From Candidatus Homeothermus arabinoxylanisolvens (GTDB lineage Bacteria > Bacteroidota > Bacteroidia > Bacteroidales > Muribaculaceae), in assembly GCA_001689405.1 (NCBI GenBank), contig LUJO01000006.1, positions 1 through 5,837 on the forward strand: a stretch of DNA of 5,837 nucleotides. The letters run 5' to 3'. Position numbers and translations under genes: made by a program. The notes under the pieces were generated by a model. It was not told the origin of the DNA. It saw only the letters and a list, made by a program, of their open reading frames with translations, and made no database searches. Shown one piece after another: positions 5,534 through 5,837 of this stretch (position 1 is the first letter of the stretch; each line of letters opens with the position of its first letter).

Positions 5534-5837
5534 TTACGGGTTTTTATTAATGCCGATTATGTCATGACTATCTATTAAATAGTCTTCAATACACTTTGAA
5601 TAAATAAAGTCGTTAAACAGCCGATTGCGACATTCATCAAGTGACCAATCATTATTACTACCCGGATATATGTCCCAATTGTCTACAATACTCGTGCTGT
5701 TAAGAGCCATTTGTTTTAGCGAGATATAAAGGTTCGATATGAATTGATTTATTTTAACCGGTGTAATAAGTTGCTGACCTCCGCTTTTTTCTGATTCGAT
5801 ATCATCGTAGATGGCTAATAATCCGATTGGGTCATAG
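5534..5837 (-). CDS. 3' end of an unrecognised gene running off the right edge
   Basis: A minus-strand frame is open from the right edge (first full codon at 5836-5834) to a TAA at 5536-5534. It gives the last 100 residues of a protein whose start lies outside the window. The visible part begins YDPIGLLAIYDDIESEKSGG and ends DSHDIIGINKNP. It is acidic (about 15 Asp/Glu against 7 Lys/Arg), has two Trp residues (54 and 64 of the visible part), no membrane segment and no motif I recognise. By hand count the segment is about 35% G+C, well below the neighbouring esterase-arabinanase gene (50-60% in lines sampled), which hints at acquired or accessory DNA. It converges on that gene and shares its terminator region. 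The reality of the frame rests on 100 uninterrupted codons in AT-rich sequence and a stop placed beside a terminator. Confidence 0.7.
   Translation of the reverse strand, partial: YDPIGLLAIYDDIESEKSGGQQLITPVKINQFISNLYISLKQMALNSTSIVDNWDIYPGSNNDWSLDECRNRLFNDFIYSKCIEDYLIDSHDIIGINKNP

Overview
The window looks like chromosomal DNA from a gut-type Bacteroidales, with a Muribaculaceae-like flavour. The reasons are: Bacteroidetes-style bL21 and bL27 proteins; start codons preceded by AT-rich sequence with no clear Shine-Dalgarno; candidate promoters of the Bacteroidetes TAnnTTTG type; a DUF7477-like repeat protein; and a secreted multi-domain polysaccharide-degrading enzyme. The taxon is inferred from these features, not proven.

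Layout from left to right. Positions 1-329 hold no convincing gene but contain at least six short stem-loops. At least two of them are degenerate copies of one unit in which the stem sequence differs but pairing is kept (REP-like). A very strong hairpin (330-376) ends the leftward operon rplU-rpmA (397-1001, minus strand), which encodes ribosomal proteins bL21 and bL27. Upstream of rplU lie a compact folded leader RNA candidate (1029-1074), a TAnnTTTG promoter box (1087-1094) and, directly abutting it, the terminator hairpin of the next leftward gene (1096-1128). That gene (1190-2659, minus) encodes an exported or membrane-anchored protein with about five DUF7477-like propeller repeats, a Gly/Ser/Tyr linker and a C-terminal tail of four CxxC knuckles resembling the DnaJ zinc domain.

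After a divergent intergenic region (2660-2901) comes the main gene of interest (2902-5487, plus). It encodes an 861-residue exported protein that joins two different alpha/beta hydrolase (esterase) domains to a GH43 endo-arabinanase-type domain. The second esterase resembles cinnamoyl/feruloyl esterases such as Est1E. The simplest reading is a single periplasmic polypeptide that removes ester decorations (ferulate, perhaps acetate) from pectic arabinan and cuts the alpha-1,5-arabinan chain. A hairpin terminator (5495-5528) follows. An AT-rich minus-strand reading frame (5534 to the right edge) is the 3' end of an unrecognised gene.

The most interesting items are the esterase-esterase-arabinanase fusion, the propeller plus zinc-knuckle protein, the candidate autoregulatory leader of rplU, and the covarying hairpin series at the left edge. 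All database-level identifications are from memory of the families; no search was run.
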